A stretch of 64,000 nucleotides of DNA from Comamonas sp. GB3 AK4-5 (lineage in GTDB: Bacteria > Pseudomonadota > Gammaproteobacteria > Burkholderiales > Burkholderiaceae_C): positions 3,410,001 to 3,474,000 of the forward strand of contig NZ_CP166730.1 of assembly GCF_041320665.1 (NCBI RefSeq). The letters run 5' to 3'. The notes beneath the pieces are model-generated. The model searched no databases. It was not told the DNA's origin and saw only the letters and a program-made list of their open reading frames with translations. Every line of letters begins with the position of its first letter. Position 1 is the first letter of the stretch. Positions 1 to 10,256 of this stretch are shown piece by piece. Position numbers and translations under genes: made by a program.

Positions 1-324
1 GATTTCGGGGTTGCGCTGCGCAGCCGGCACCAGGGCCAGGCCGCTGGCGGCGGCCATCTCGATCACGGCCGTGCGGCCGTCACCCGTGAGGCCGTAAAAG
101 CCGGTGACGGGTTGGCCCAGTGGGCCGCTCACCTGTACTTGCACCAGCCGGCCCTGCGTGGCCTCCACCATGGCCTGCACCGTGCCTTCGCCGCCATCGG
201 CCATGGGCAGCTTCACATACTCGGCCTGGGGGAAGACCTGGCGAAAGCCCAGCTCGATCTGCGTGGCCACTTCCAGCGCCGACAGGCTTTCCTTGTAGGA
301 GTCGGGGGCGATGACGATTTTCAT
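1..324 (-). CDS. Glycerate kinase, N-terminal part (runs off window)
   Basis: The reading frame begins with [16 protein letters not shown] and continues with the ADGGEGT stretch typical of the GlxK/GarK glycerate 2-kinase family, which phosphorylates glycerate with ATP in glyoxylate and glycerate catabolism. About 108 residues are visible; the family is usually about 375-380 residues, so the C-terminal two thirds lie beyond base 1. The next gene upstream on the same strand begins at 591, with a nine-base gap before this start, so the two may be cotranscribed. The family call is firm; which glycerate isomer is produced cannot be read here. Confidence 0.85.
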   Translation of the reverse strand, partial: MKIVIAPDSYKESLSALEVATQIELGFRQVFPQAEYVKLPMADGGEGTVQAMVEATQGRLVQVQVSGPLGQPVTGFYGLTGDGRTAVIEMAAASGLALVPAAQRNPEI

Positions 325-333
325 GGCCTGCGC

Positions 334-591
334 TCAGTCCTCTGCGGCAGTGGCTGCCTGGCGCTCGCAGGCCAGGGCAATGGCCCCCGCAATCGCTGCA
401 CGGGCCTGGGGGCTGTTCTTCCAGCAGCTCGTCCCCACCAGCGCGGCAGCGCGCTCCACCACGTCCAGCATGCTGGCTTGGGACAGCTGGCGCAGCGAGG
501 CAAAGCCCAGTTGCTCCAGGCGCGCCACCACCGTGGGGCCCACGCCTTTGACGCCCAGCAGCGCCTGGCGCTCTTCAATGGGAAAGCCCAT
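334..591 (-). CDS. Helix-hairpin-helix protein, Cdd1/pathogenicity-locus type
   Basis: An 85-residue protein starting MGFPIEERQALLGVKGVGPT, with a helix-hairpin-helix turn (GVKGVGPTVVARLEQLG, residues about 13-29) like those that bind DNA backbone without sequence specificity. The family name Cdd1/pathogenicity locus is historical and says little about function. The start at 591 was chosen because AGGAG lies six bases upstream; an in-frame upstream ATG at 639 would add 16 residues without homology. It lies just upstream of the glycerate kinase gene on the same strand. Confidence 0.7.
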   Translation of the reverse strand: MGFPIEERQALLGVKGVGPTVVARLEQLGFASLRQLSQASMLDVVERAAALVGTSCWKNSPQARAAIAGAIALACERQAATAAED

Positions 592-720
592 GGTGATCTC
601 CTGTAGACGGATGATTTTCAGTATGGAGAACCATAGCACGGCATGCGCGTGCAGCTTGCGTTCTGGCGGTGCAAGCCTTTCACCCCACCCCCTCGAAGGA
701 ACAGGTCAGGGCGCTTTGCT

Positions 721-1719
721 TCATCCACCAAATCGCTCTCGATAGACCACGGGCGTAATCCCCAGCCGCCGCACAAACAAATGGCGCAACGCCTGCTCCG
801 ATCCCAGACCCACCTTGGCAGCCACGGTTTTGAGCGGCAGCGTGCCCAGGTTTTCCAGCAGCTGCTTGGCCCGCTCCAGCCTGGCGTTTTCCACAAAGGT
901 GCTGGGGCTGCAGCCGGTCTCCTGCTGGAACACGCGGCGGAAGTTGCGCTCGCTCATGGCTGCCTTGTCGGCCAGCAAGGCCAGGGGCATGGGCTGGTCC
1001 AGGTGCGCCAACACCCATTGCTGGGCGGCCTGCACGCCGCTGTGCTGTGTGGCCTGCGCCGCCAGCGAGACGCTGAACTGCGACTGCCCGCCCGGGCGCT
1101 TGAGGTACATGACCAGATCGCGTGCCACATCCAGCGCCAGCGCGTGGCCAAAGTCCTGCTCCACCACGGCCAGCGCCAGGTCGATGCCCGCCGTCACCCC
1201 GGCCGACGTCCAGTAGCCGCCGTCGCGCACATAGATGGCATCGGCATCCACGGCAATGGCGGGATAGCGCTGGGCCAGCAACCCCGCCACGCTCCAGTGC
1301 GTGGCCGCGCGCCGCCCATTGAGCAGGCCGGCCGCCGCCAGAAAAAAGCTGCCGCTGCACAGGGCAATCATGCGCCCCACCTGCGGGGCCACACGGCCCA
1401 CCCAATCCACCAACCCGGGCGATGCGGCCAGCACCTGCTCGATGTGGCGCGAGCCCACCAGCAGCACGGTGCAGCCCGTGCCCTCGGCCTCCAGCTGCGC
1501 CAGTGAATGTGTGGCCTGCAAGCCCATCAAAGTGTCTGACTGCACCAGACCGGTTTGCGCGGCCACCACGCGCACCACATAGCCATCGGCCAGGCCCTGC
1601 TGGCGCAGATGCACATTGGCGTAATCAAACACCGACATCGGGCCTATGGCCTCCAGGGCCTTGAAGCCGGGGTAGACAAGCAGATCGACGCGGTGGGCGC
1701 CTGCGTGGCGGTGTTCCAT
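721..1719 (-). CDS. GlxA-type AraC-family transcriptional regulator
   Basis: A 332-residue protein with an N-terminal DJ-1/PfpI-like domain (residues about 10-185) and a C-terminal AraC helix-turn-helix pair (about 215-325). The nucleophile-elbow cysteine of the DJ-1 fold is visible at C121 in ALCSGSFFLAAAG. Proteins of this layout regulate carbon and nitrogen catabolism genes; the DJ-1 domain is thought to sense a metabolite, not to act as a protease. It has its own promoter region and faces the membrane-protein gene at 1893. Targets are not evident. Confidence 0.85.
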   Translation of the reverse strand: MEHRHAGAHRVDLLVYPGFKALEAIGPMSVFDYANVHLRQQGLADGYVVRVVAAQTGLVQSDTLMGLQATHSLAQLEAEGTGCTVLLVGSRHIEQVLAASPGLVDWVGRVAPQVGRMIALCSGSFFLAAAGLLNGRRAATHWSVAGLLAQRYPAIAVDADAIYVRDGGYWTSAGVTAGIDLALAVVEQDFGHALALDVARDLVMYLKRPGGQSQFSVSLAAQATQHSGVQAAQQWVLAHLDQPMPLALLADKAAMSERNFRRVFQQETGCSPSTFVENARLERAKQLLENLGTLPLKTVAAKVGLGSEQALRHLFVRRLGITPVVYRERFGG

Positions 1720-1892
1720 ACAAAAATCAGAGCATTGTGTGCATAGAGGGCAAGCACCACAGGCCTTTTTGATAAGAAAACCGCAGCGCGCTGGCGCCGA
1801 CTATACGCAAGCCAGTCCCATGGCTGCGTCACCGCCACGGGCGGCCGTCGTTACAGTCAGGGCTTGTTCCGGTTCCGTCTCTCCCCCTGCCC

Positions 1893-2720
1893 ATGATTCC
1901 TGCCCCGCTGTTCTCCATCCCCCAGCTCCTGCTGCTGCTCTCCCCTTTTCTGGCCATGGCACTCGGCGCCGGACTGTTGCTGCACGGCCTGCTGTGGTGG
2001 AGCCGCCACCGCCATCTGACTGCCGCACAGCGCCCCCGCTTTTGGCGCCCCACCACCATCGTGCTCGCTCTGCTGGTGCTGGCCGGCGGTATCTGGGGAG
2101 GGGTGCTGCTGTGGAAGATGCAGCAGATCAGCCACCAGGTCGAGCTGCGCGCCCATTACCGCCAAAGCCGCCAGCAGTTTGTGCTGCCCCAGGACTTTCA
2201 ATATGGCGAACTGGTGATTCCCCAGGGCAGCCTGGTCAACCGCTACGACCCTTTTGACAACGGCGAACCCCAGCGCCCCTTGGGTTTGCGCGGGCTGCGC
2301 ACGGTGCGCTTTCCCCATCCCGTGCAGGTGGCCGGCGTCTGGGCCACGGCCATGGAAACCGGCCCCACACGGCTGGAACTGGCGCGCGACCAGTCAATCA
2401 GCCCGGTGTTTCACTTCGACAGCAAGGCCAACAACGGCTATGGCGCCTGGGTCAAAGACCCAAAGCGCAGCCACCTGGCCTGCAAGCAAGGCGAATACGC
2501 CTGGTTTGAGGTCCCCCTGATTCCCTACGACATCCAGGAGGAGTTCGGCAAGCCCGGCCCCGACGGCCCTGAGGCGCGCTTTCGTCCCAGCCAATGGACC
2601 GTCACACGCTGCGAAAGCGACTGGGGGCCTATCGAGGTCAAGCCCGTCTACACGGGCGCCGGCCCCGACGACGCCCAGCCCCAGGTCTGGGGGCCGCTGC
2701 TACCGGACAGCGGGGACTGA
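1893..2720 (+). CDS. Hypothetical protein with two N-terminal membrane segments
   Basis: A 275-residue protein not recognised as a named family. Two hydrophobic segments are clear (residues about 8-35 and 52-72), separated by a short basic loop (WWSRHRHLTAAQRPRFW), followed by a soluble domain of about 200 residues that should be periplasmic by the positive-inside rule. The tail is rich in proline and acidic residues. It is a single gene, convergent with rpe, whose stop lies 28 bases away. It may be an envelope protein; no catalytic motif is visible. Confidence 0.7.
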   Translation: MIPAPLFSIPQLLLLLSPFLAMALGAGLLLHGLLWWSRHRHLTAAQRPRFWRPTTIVLALLVLAGGIWGGVLLWKMQQISHQVELRAHYRQSRQQFVLPQDFQYGELVIPQGSLVNRYDPFDNGEPQRPLGLRGLRTVRFPHPVQVAGVWATAMETGPTRLELARDQSISPVFHFDSKANNGYGAWVKDPKRSHLACKQGEYAWFEVPLIPYDIQEEFGKPGPDGPEARFRPSQWTVTRCESDWGPIEVKPVYTGAGPDDAQPQVWGPLLPDSGD

Positions 2721-2747
2721 AGCCTCAGCCCTGGCGGCTTATGCCAC

Positions 2748-3440
2748 TTATGCGGTCATGCCTTGCTGCGCCTGCCCAGCATGGGCACGCAGTTGGGCAA
2801 TCGTCTGCTGGTAATCGTCAGAACCAAAGATCTCGGTACCGGCCACGATGGTGTCGGCCCCCGCAGCCACCACGGCGGCGATATTGGAGCGCTTGACCCC
2901 GCCATCCACCTGGATGCGAATACCTGGCGCCAGGCGATCCAGCAGCGCCCGTGCGGCCTGGATCCGAGGATAGGCCAGCGGCAAAAAAGACTGCCCACCA
3001 AAGCCGGGGTTGATGGTCATGATCAAGACCATGTCGAGCTTGTCGTGCAGATGCTCCAGCACCGCCAGCGGCGTGGAAATATTCAGCGCCAGACCGCTTT
3101 GGCAGCCCAGGTCCCGAATCCGTTGCAGGCAGCGGTCCACATGGGGCGTGGACTCGTAATGGATGGTGATGGCATTCGCGCCGGCCTCGGCAAACTCCTC
3201 AATCAAGCGCTCGGGCTGGGCCACCATCAAATGCACATCCATGGGTGCCTGGATGCCGTGCTTGCGCAGGGCCGCCAGCACGGGCACGCCAAAGCTCAGA
3301 TTGGGCACAAAGCAGTTGTCCATCACATCAAAGTGAATCATGTCGGCCCCTGCGGCCAGCACACGTTCGACATCGGGGCCCAACTGCGCCAGGTTGGACG
3401 GGGCAATCCGCAAGGGGTGGCGAGAGGTGTGGCTTGTCAT
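2748..3440 (-). CDS. rpe: Ribulose-phosphate 3-epimerase
   Basis: Interconverts ribulose 5-phosphate and xylulose 5-phosphate in the pentose phosphate and Calvin pathways. The metal and acid-base motifs are present: HFDVMDN, MDVHLMV, the GFGGQSF phosphate loop and QVDGGVK. The start MTSHTSRHPLRIAPS at 3440 gives 230 residues, near the family length; an in-frame ATG at 3470 is an alternative and neither has a strong ribosome site. Oddly, the first strand reads IAPSNLAQLGPDV where the family normally reads IAPSILSADFARLGEEV, a net loss of four residues next to the active site. It could be a divergent paralogue, not the housekeeping enzyme. Confidence 0.85.
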   Translation of the reverse strand: MTSHTSRHPLRIAPSNLAQLGPDVERVLAAGADMIHFDVMDNCFVPNLSFGVPVLAALRKHGIQAPMDVHLMVAQPERLIEEFAEAGANAITIHYESTPHVDRCLQRIRDLGCQSGLALNISTPLAVLEHLHDKLDMVLIMTINPGFGGQSFLPLAYPRIQAARALLDRLAPGIRIQVDGGVKRSNIAAVVAAGADTIVAGTEIFGSDDYQQTIAQLRAHAGQAQQGMTA

Positions 3441-3624
3441 ATCCAGGAGAGGGGTGAAGTTGGCGCGCATGGTAGCGCTGTTCCAACTTCGAATAACGAA
3501 GCAACGCAGCGGCGCCGGCCCGGGCATGGATGAAATTCGGCTATCGATATACGCAAACCGCACTTCATTCCAAATTCATCTGAAGTTAGATTTCTTAACA
3601 ACTATTTCAGATGAAGGATTCTCC

Positions 3625-4641
3625 ATGCCCCGCTTTTCTGTGACCCGTATTGCCGCCGCTGCCGTGCTGGGCCTGTCCACATTGCCCTCCTTCGCCCAGA
3701 ACCTGCCCGCCGAGGTGCGCCTGGCCTGGGCCGGCGGCCCGCGCGTGTGGGTGCTGGGCAAGATCGATGGTTCTTTCGACAAGGCCTTTGGCACCAAGAC
3801 CCGGTGGGTGCAGTTCGCCTCGGGCGCCGATGTGCTGAGCCTGTTCGCCGCCAAGGAGATCGACATTGCCCGCTTTGGCTCCAGCCCGGCCGCCGCCGGC
3901 ATTGCGCGCAAGCTGCCCATCGAGGTGATTGGCACGCCGGAGATCATTGCCACGGCCGAGCGATTGATTGCCCGCGACGGCATAGCTGATCTCAAAAGCC
4001 TGGAGGGCAAGACCGTGGCCTATCCGGCCAATTCCACCGCGCAATACGCTTTCGAGCAGGCGGTGAAGCTGGCCAAGGTGGACCGCAGCAAGATCAAGAC
4101 GCTGACGCTCAAGCCCGCCGAAATCGTGGCCGCCTGGAAACGCGGCGACATCGATGCTGCCTATGTCTGGGGCCCTTTCACCCAGCAGTTGGAGGCCAGC
4201 GGCGGCAAGCAGATCTATGTCACCAAGGATTTGCAAAAGCAGCAGGTGCTGGTGTTCAACAACTTTGTGGTGCGCAAGGAGTTCGCAGAGCAAAACCCCG
4301 AGCTGGTGGCCAAGTTTTTGCGCGTGGTGCAAGACAAGGTGGAGCAATACCACAAGGACGAAGAAGGCTCGGTGCAGGCCATTGCCAAGCACCTGGACAT
4401 TCCGGCCGACAGCGTACGCACCACCCTGGCCGGGCTGGAATACCCCTCACTGCAGCAGCAGCTGACGCCGGCTTTTATCGGTGACGACAAGACCAAGGCG
4501 AACTCGCTGATCACCCGGGCCTACAAGGACTCGGCCGAGTTCCTGGCCAGCATTGGCGAGCTGCGCAAGCAGGAGATTCCGGTCAACTACGGCCCCTACA
4601 TCAACACCCGGTATCTGCAGCGCGCTGCGGCCACCAAGTAA
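3625..4641 (+). CDS. tauA: Taurine/sulfonate-type ABC transporter substrate-binding protein
   Basis: Periplasmic binding protein of the NitT/TauT class, 338 residues, with a Sec signal peptide ending SFAQ. The body has typical class features: FASGADVLSLFAAKEIDIA, LKSLEGKTVAYPA and AAWKRGDIDAAYVWGPF. AAGGA-like purines about eight bases before 3625 support this start. It opens an operon with the permease at 4654, ATPase at 5532 and a racemase at 6356. TauA is the closest family I recognise, but no taurine dioxygenase is present, so the natural substrate could be another sulfonate, an amino acid or a related small acid. Confidence 0.8.
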   Translation: MPRFSVTRIAAAAVLGLSTLPSFAQNLPAEVRLAWAGGPRVWVLGKIDGSFDKAFGTKTRWVQFASGADVLSLFAAKEIDIARFGSSPAAAGIARKLPIEVIGTPEIIATAERLIARDGIADLKSLEGKTVAYPANSTAQYAFEQAVKLAKVDRSKIKTLTLKPAEIVAAWKRGDIDAAYVWGPFTQQLEASGGKQIYVTKDLQKQQVLVFNNFVVRKEFAEQNPELVAKFLRVVQDKVEQYHKDEEGSVQAIAKHLDIPADSVRTTLAGLEYPSLQQQLTPAFIGDDKTKANSLITRAYKDSAEFLASIGELRKQEIPVNYGPYINTRYLQRAAATK

Positions 4642-4653
4642 GCAGGGGCAGCC

Positions 4654-5535
4654 ATGTCCCTGTCTTCACCAACCTCGCTGCCGCTGTACCTGCCGCCCGC
4701 CACGGCCCAGGCTGCGGTAGCAGTGGCGGCGCCATCGCCCCATCGCCCCGCACGCTCTCTGTCCACGGCCGGCCGGCTGGCCCTGGTCAGCACTGCCAGC
4801 GTGCTAGGCGTGCTGCTGCTGTGGCAGGCCAGCGGCAGCCTGGGCTGGGTCGACCCGCTGATGCTGCCGGCCCCCTCCGAGCTGTGGCAGACCCTGGTCG
4901 AATTGGCACAGCAAGGCTATCGCCAGACGCCGCTGTGGCAGCATCTGCTGACCAGCACCTTGCGCGCTCTGGTGGCCTTTGTGGCCGCCATCCTGGTGGG
5001 TGTTCCCCTGGGTCTGTCCATGGGCCTGTCACCCACGCTATCCGCCGCGCTCAACCCCTTTGTGCAGTTTCTGCGCCCTCTGCCCAAGATTGCGCTGGTT
5101 CCCCTGGTCATCGTCTGGTTCGGCATTGGTGAGGGGGCCAAGTTCTTTCTGATCTTTATCGCCACCGTGCTGAGCATTGTGGTGGGCGCGGCCGCCGCCG
5201 TGGCCCATGTCAGCCAGGCCAGGCTGCGCGCGGCCCAGACCCTGGGCGCCAACCGCCGCCAGCTGTTCAGCCATGTGGTGCTGCCCCATGCCCTGCCCGA
5301 GCTGTTCACCACCGTGCGCCTGGCCATTGGCATAGGCTGGACCTCGCTGATCGCCGCCGAAATGGTGGCCGCCAACTCCGGCCTAGGCTGGATGGTGATC
5401 AATGCCGGCAGCTATCTGCGCACCGATGTGGTGATGCTGGGAATTTTGCTGCTGGGCCTGATCGGCTATGGCTTTGACCTGCTGCTGGTGCGGCTGCAAC
5501 GCCGCTACGCCCCCTGGGCCGGAAAGGACGCATGA
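4654..5535 (+). CDS. tauC: TauC-like ABC transporter permease
   Basis: Inner-membrane permease of a NitT/TauT importer, 293 residues, about six transmembrane segments and the BPD_transp_1 EAA-loop region around RAAQTLGANRRQLFSHVVLPHALPE that docks to the ATPase. The segments LWQHLLTSTLRALVAF and VPLVIVWFGIGEGAKF closely follow TauC. It starts 12 bases after the binding-protein stop and overlaps the ATPase start by four bases (ATGA), so translation is probably coupled. Confidence 0.85.
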   Translation: MSLSSPTSLPLYLPPATAQAAVAVAAPSPHRPARSLSTAGRLALVSTASVLGVLLLWQASGSLGWVDPLMLPAPSELWQTLVELAQQGYRQTPLWQHLLTSTLRALVAFVAAILVGVPLGLSMGLSPTLSAALNPFVQFLRPLPKIALVPLVIVWFGIGEGAKFFLIFIATVLSIVVGAAAAVAHVSQARLRAAQTLGANRRQLFSHVVLPHALPELFTTVRLAIGIGWTSLIAAEMVAANSGLGWMVINAGSYLRTDVVMLGILLLGLIGYGFDLLLVRLQRRYAPWAGKDA

Positions 5536-6359
5536 GCACGTCATATCACCCCACAGGCCATGAGCAGGGCCGCATCCAGATTCAAGGCGTGAGCAAGGGC
5601 TTTGCCCAGCCGGGCAGCAACGCGCAGCAACAGGTGCTCAGCGATGTCTCGCTGTCGCTGCACCATGGCGAATTGGTCTGCCTGCTGGGCGCCTCGGGTT
5701 GCGGCAAGTCCACGCTGCTGAATCTGGTGGCAGGCTTTGAGCAACCCGACAGCGGCCAGCTGCTATGCGACGGCCGCCCCATTACCGGCCCGGGGCCGGA
5801 ACGCGGCATGGTGTTCCAGCAGCCCACGCTGTTCCCCTGGCTCAGCGTGCGCCAGAACGTGGGCTTTGGCCCGCGCATGGCAGGCCAGCGCGCGGCCGAG
5901 TACGCGGCCCGTGCCGATGCGTTTTTGCGCCTGGTGGGCCTGGCCGACTTTGCCGACCACCATCCCTGGCAGCTGTCCGGCGGCATGCGCCAGCGCGCCG
6001 CCCTGGCCCGCGCCTGGCTGCCGGAGCCGGAAATCCTGTTGATGGACGAGCCCTTTGGCGCCCTGGATGCCCAGACCCGGCTGGCCATGCAGGAGCTGTT
6101 GACCAACATCTGGCAGCACAAGCGCACCACCATTTTGTTTGTGACCCACGATGTGGATGAGGCCTTGTTTCTGGCCGACCGCGTGGTGCTGCTGTCGTCG
6201 CGCCCAGGCCGGGTGCGCGAGGAATTACTGGTGCCATTTGAGCGCCCGCGCGGCTTTGCCGATCTGGTGGCCGACCCGCGCTTTGGCGCCCTCAAACGCG
6301 ACATCTTGCATGTGCTGCGTGAAGAAGCCAGCAAGTCACTGCAGGGGGTGGCCGCATGA
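5532..6359 (+). CDS. tauB: TauB-like ABC transporter ATP-binding protein
   Basis: Cytoplasmic ATPase of the importer, 275 residues. Visible motifs are the Walker A GASGCGKST, Q-loop FQQPTLFPWL, ABC signature LSGGMRQRAALARAW, Walker B ILLMDEPFGALD and the switch histidine in VTHDVDEA. The set matches the nitrate/taurine importer ATPases. It overlaps both the permease before it and the racemase after it by ATGA, giving a tight four-gene operon. Confidence 0.9.
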   Translation: MSTSYHPTGHEQGRIQIQGVSKGFAQPGSNAQQQVLSDVSLSLHHGELVCLLGASGCGKSTLLNLVAGFEQPDSGQLLCDGRPITGPGPERGMVFQQPTLFPWLSVRQNVGFGPRMAGQRAAEYAARADAFLRLVGLADFADHHPWQLSGGMRQRAALARAWLPEPEILLMDEPFGALDAQTRLAMQELLTNIWQHKRTTILFVTHDVDEALFLADRVVLLSSRPGRVREELLVPFERPRGFADLVADPRFGALKRDILHVLREEASKSLQGVAA

Positions 6360-7066
6360 GCGCGCCCCGCCTGGTGGGCGTGCTCGGCGGCATGGGGCCG
6401 CTGGCCACGCTGGACTTTTTGCAGCGGCTACTGGAGGTGCGTGCGGCGCGGCGCGACCAGGAACATGTGCCCACCGTGACCTGGAATGTGCCGCAGATAC
6501 CGGACCGCCAACTGGCCCTGGCCGGTGGCGGCGCCGACCCGCTGCCCGCCATGCTGCAAGGCATTGAGCGGCTGAATGCCGCCGGCGCCAGCTGCATTGC
6601 CATTCCCTGCAACACCGCCCACGCCTGGTATGAGCCCCTGAGCGCCCACAGCCGCGCGCCGATTTTTCACATCGTCGACGCCACGGTGCAGGCGCTGCTG
6701 GCCGACGCGCAACAACACCGCCCCCGCATCGGCCTGATCGCCACCCGCGGCGCACTGGAGCAAGGCCTCTACCAATCCAGGCTGGAGGCCGCCGGCCTGG
6801 ACTATCTGACCCCCACGCCCCAGGAGCTGGACCAGTTTTTCATGCCCGGCTGCTATGCCATCAAGGCCCATGACATTGCCAGCGGTGGACGCCTGCTGGC
6901 CCTCAGCGCCGAGGCCTTGCTGGCGCGCGGGGCCACGCGGCTGGTGCTGGCCTGCACCGAGGTGCCGATTGGCCTGCGTCATGCCGCGCCCGAGTTGTTG
7001 GCGCTGAGCGTGGACCCGGCCACCGCCCTGGCCCAGGCCTGTTTGCGCCACTGGCAACAAAGCTGA
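6356..7066 (+). CDS. Aspartate/glutamate racemase family protein
   Basis: A 236-residue PLP-independent racemase of the Asp/Glu/hydantoin family (RacX/YgeA type). Both catalytic cysteines are present: C85 in IPCNTAHAWY and C200 in LACTEVPIGL. The N-terminal GVLGGMGPLAT is the family hallmark. It is the last gene of the tau-like transporter operon, with a four-base overlap to the ATPase, which suggests that the imported compound, or an amino acid released from it, is isomerised. Substrate identity cannot be read from sequence. Confidence 0.88.
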   Translation: MSAPRLVGVLGGMGPLATLDFLQRLLEVRAARRDQEHVPTVTWNVPQIPDRQLALAGGGADPLPAMLQGIERLNAAGASCIAIPCNTAHAWYEPLSAHSRAPIFHIVDATVQALLADAQQHRPRIGLIATRGALEQGLYQSRLEAAGLDYLTPTPQELDQFFMPGCYAIKAHDIASGGRLLALSAEALLARGATRLVLACTEVPIGLRHAAPELLALSVDPATALAQACLRHWQQS

Positions 7067-7188
7067 GCCACAGAAAACCACCATATGCGGACATAAAGCC
7101 TGCGCGACCGGCCATGGTGGTCGCCTGCGGCAGGGTGCGGCCAGCGAATGCCCTACAGTGGGGCTTTCGCCGGGCGCGCCCACCTTGA

Positions 7189-8445
<1,257 letters not shown>

Positions 8446-8574
8446 TTTTGAGGCCGCACCCAATAATTTAAATGGGTGAGCGGCCCATGCTTTATTTGCA
8501 CTGTTTTCAAGACAAAACCACCGCAAACGCTGCCTCATCAAGCGCTGGCAGCTTTTCTTTTAGGAACACTTTCC

Positions 8575-9438
8575 ATGGAACTCAAATCCGCCCACGCCTG
8601 TTTTGGTGGCGCCCAGCGCTACTACCAGCACGACTCGCGCGAGATCGGCCTGCCCATGAAGTTCTCGGTCTATCTGCCGCCCAAGGCCGTGATGGGCGAG
8701 AAGGTGCCGGCCCTGCTGTATCTGGCCGGACTGACCTGCACCGAAGAAACCTTTATGACCAAGGCCGGCGCCCAGCGCCTGGCTGCGGTGCTGAACATCG
8801 CTCTGGTCGCCCCCGACACCAGCCCGCGTGGCGCCAACGCCCCCGGCGAGGCGGACAGCTGGGACTTTGGCGTGGGCGCCGGCTTTTACCTCGATGCCCA
8901 ACAGGCCCCGTGGGAACGCCACTGGCGCATGGAAAGCTATCTCACGGATGAGCTGATTCCCCTGCTGGCCCGCCACCTGCCCATCGACACCCAGCGCCTG
9001 GGCATTTTTGGCCACAGCATGGGCGGCCATGGGGCGCTGACGCTGGCGCTGCGCCATCCGGGTCTGTTCAAAAGCCTGTCGGCCTTTGCTCCCATTGCAA
9101 ACCCCATGAACTGCCCCTGGGGTCAGAAAGCCTTTGCGGGCTATCTGGGTGGGACTTTGGAAACCCACCAGGCCGTCTGGGCCCAGCATGACGCCAGCGC
9201 ACTGATGGAGGCCCAGGCCAAGCCGCCCTACCCGGCCGGCATCCTGGTCGACCAGGGCCTGGCCGACAAGTTTCTGCATGAAAAACAGCTGCTGCCCGAG
9301 GCCTTGGAGGCCGCCTGCGACAAGCTGGGCCAGCCGCTCACGCTGCGCCGCCATGCGGGCTATGACCACGGCTACTACTTCATCCAGAGCTTTATCGACG
9401 ACCACCTGCGCTGGCATGCGCAGCAGTTGCTGGGCTAG
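8575..9438 (+). CDS. fghA: S-formylglutathione hydrolase
   Basis: Hydrolyses S-formylglutathione to formate and glutathione, the step after frmA. The 287-residue esterase-D-fold protein has the nucleophile elbow GHSMGGHGAL, the family sequences YLAGLTCTEE and NFMTKAG-like AETFMTKAGAQR region, and a C-terminal catalytic histidine in GYDHGYYFI. The start MELKSAHACFGG at 8575 is preceded by AGGAA. The stop overlaps the stop of the convergent gene at 9435 by three bases. Confidence 0.94.
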   Translation: MELKSAHACFGGAQRYYQHDSREIGLPMKFSVYLPPKAVMGEKVPALLYLAGLTCTEETFMTKAGAQRLAAVLNIALVAPDTSPRGANAPGEADSWDFGVGAGFYLDAQQAPWERHWRMESYLTDELIPLLARHLPIDTQRLGIFGHSMGGHGALTLALRHPGLFKSLSAFAPIANPMNCPWGQKAFAGYLGGTLETHQAVWAQHDASALMEAQAKPPYPAGILVDQGLADKFLHEKQLLPEALEAACDKLGQPLTLRRHAGYDHGYYFIQSFIDDHLRWHAQQLLG

Positions 9439-10256
9439 AGGATGGGCCAGGGTGTGGCCCCCAGACCTTGCTGCACCCGGAAGATGTCCGACACCGTGTA
9501 CAGGCCCACGCCCGGCTCCAGATGGCGGTTGTCGGGGCCAGTCTCCACGCAGGCCTTGACCAGCACCAGCTGTGCTGCGGGGTCGGGCATGAACTTCATG
9601 CCTGACACGGAATATTTGGAGATGCGCTCGCGGCCGTCGTTATAGCGCTGGCCGCGGGCGCGCGCGCCCTCCAGCTCCTGCATGGTGGGCACATGGTCGA
9701 ACACCGTCTCATAGAACTCGATGACGGGGCTTTCATTGGTGCGCGCGCAGCGGTGTACATAAAGCACATGGAAGGCTGCGCCCACCTGCAGCGACACCAC
9801 ATCGCCCGCGCGGTAAAAGCTCAGGTGGTCGGGCATGGCTGGCGAGCGCTTGAGCGGGGCGGGAGGCGTCTGCAAAAAAGCCGTCTTGATGGCCTCGGTC
9901 TTGCGGAAAAAATCGTCATCTAAAGCCACCGCCTGGTTCAGTGCATCCATACCAGCCTCGGCCCTGGCGTTGATGGCCTGGTCCTGTATGCCGTATTTGT
10001 GCAGCAAGATGGCCAGGGCCACGGCCGTCTTGTGGCGGTACAGCGCCGACGCGACCGCGTCCCCGGCCTGCAGCACGCAGTTCCAGCGCTGCAGCAGCGG
10101 CGGCAGAACCCGGGTAGGGTCCACGGGGTCTTTCTTGTTGCCGAGCATGGCCCAGGCCACCAGCCGGGCAATGTCTTCATCCAGGGCCTGGACCTGGGTG
10201 TCGGCCGCCAGCTTTTTGAGGGCTTGGGCATGGGTCATGGTTTTCATGGACGCCAT
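9435..10256 (-). CDS. Hypothetical protein
   Basis: A 273-residue soluble protein that I do not recognise. It lacks a signal peptide, membrane segments or an obvious catalytic motif. The first half is alanine-rich and helical (residues 1-110); the second half has mixed strands around YRAGDVVSLQVGAAFHVLYVHR and ends with a conserved-looking PWPIL. Start choice is uncertain: ATG codons at 10256, 10247 and 10238 are in frame with no clear ribosome site. Its 5-prime end overlaps the 3-prime end of the LysR gene by up to 80 bases. Confidence 0.65.
   Translation of the reverse strand: MASMKTMTHAQALKKLAADTQVQALDEDIARLVAWAMLGNKKDPVDPTRVLPPLLQRWNCVLQAGDAVASALYRHKTAVALAILLHKYGIQDQAINARAEAGMDALNQAVALDDDFFRKTEAIKTAFLQTPPAPLKRSPAMPDHLSFYRAGDVVSLQVGAAFHVLYVHRCARTNESPVIEFYETVFDHVPTMQELEGARARGQRYNDGRERISKYSVSGMKFMPDPAAQLVLVKACVETGPDNRHLEPGVGLYTVSDIFRVQQGLGATPWPIL

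Noticed and set aside
3441..3563. Longer N-terminus for rpe starting at 3563
   Set aside because: The added residues overlap the promoter region of the tau-like operon and have no similarity to epimerases.
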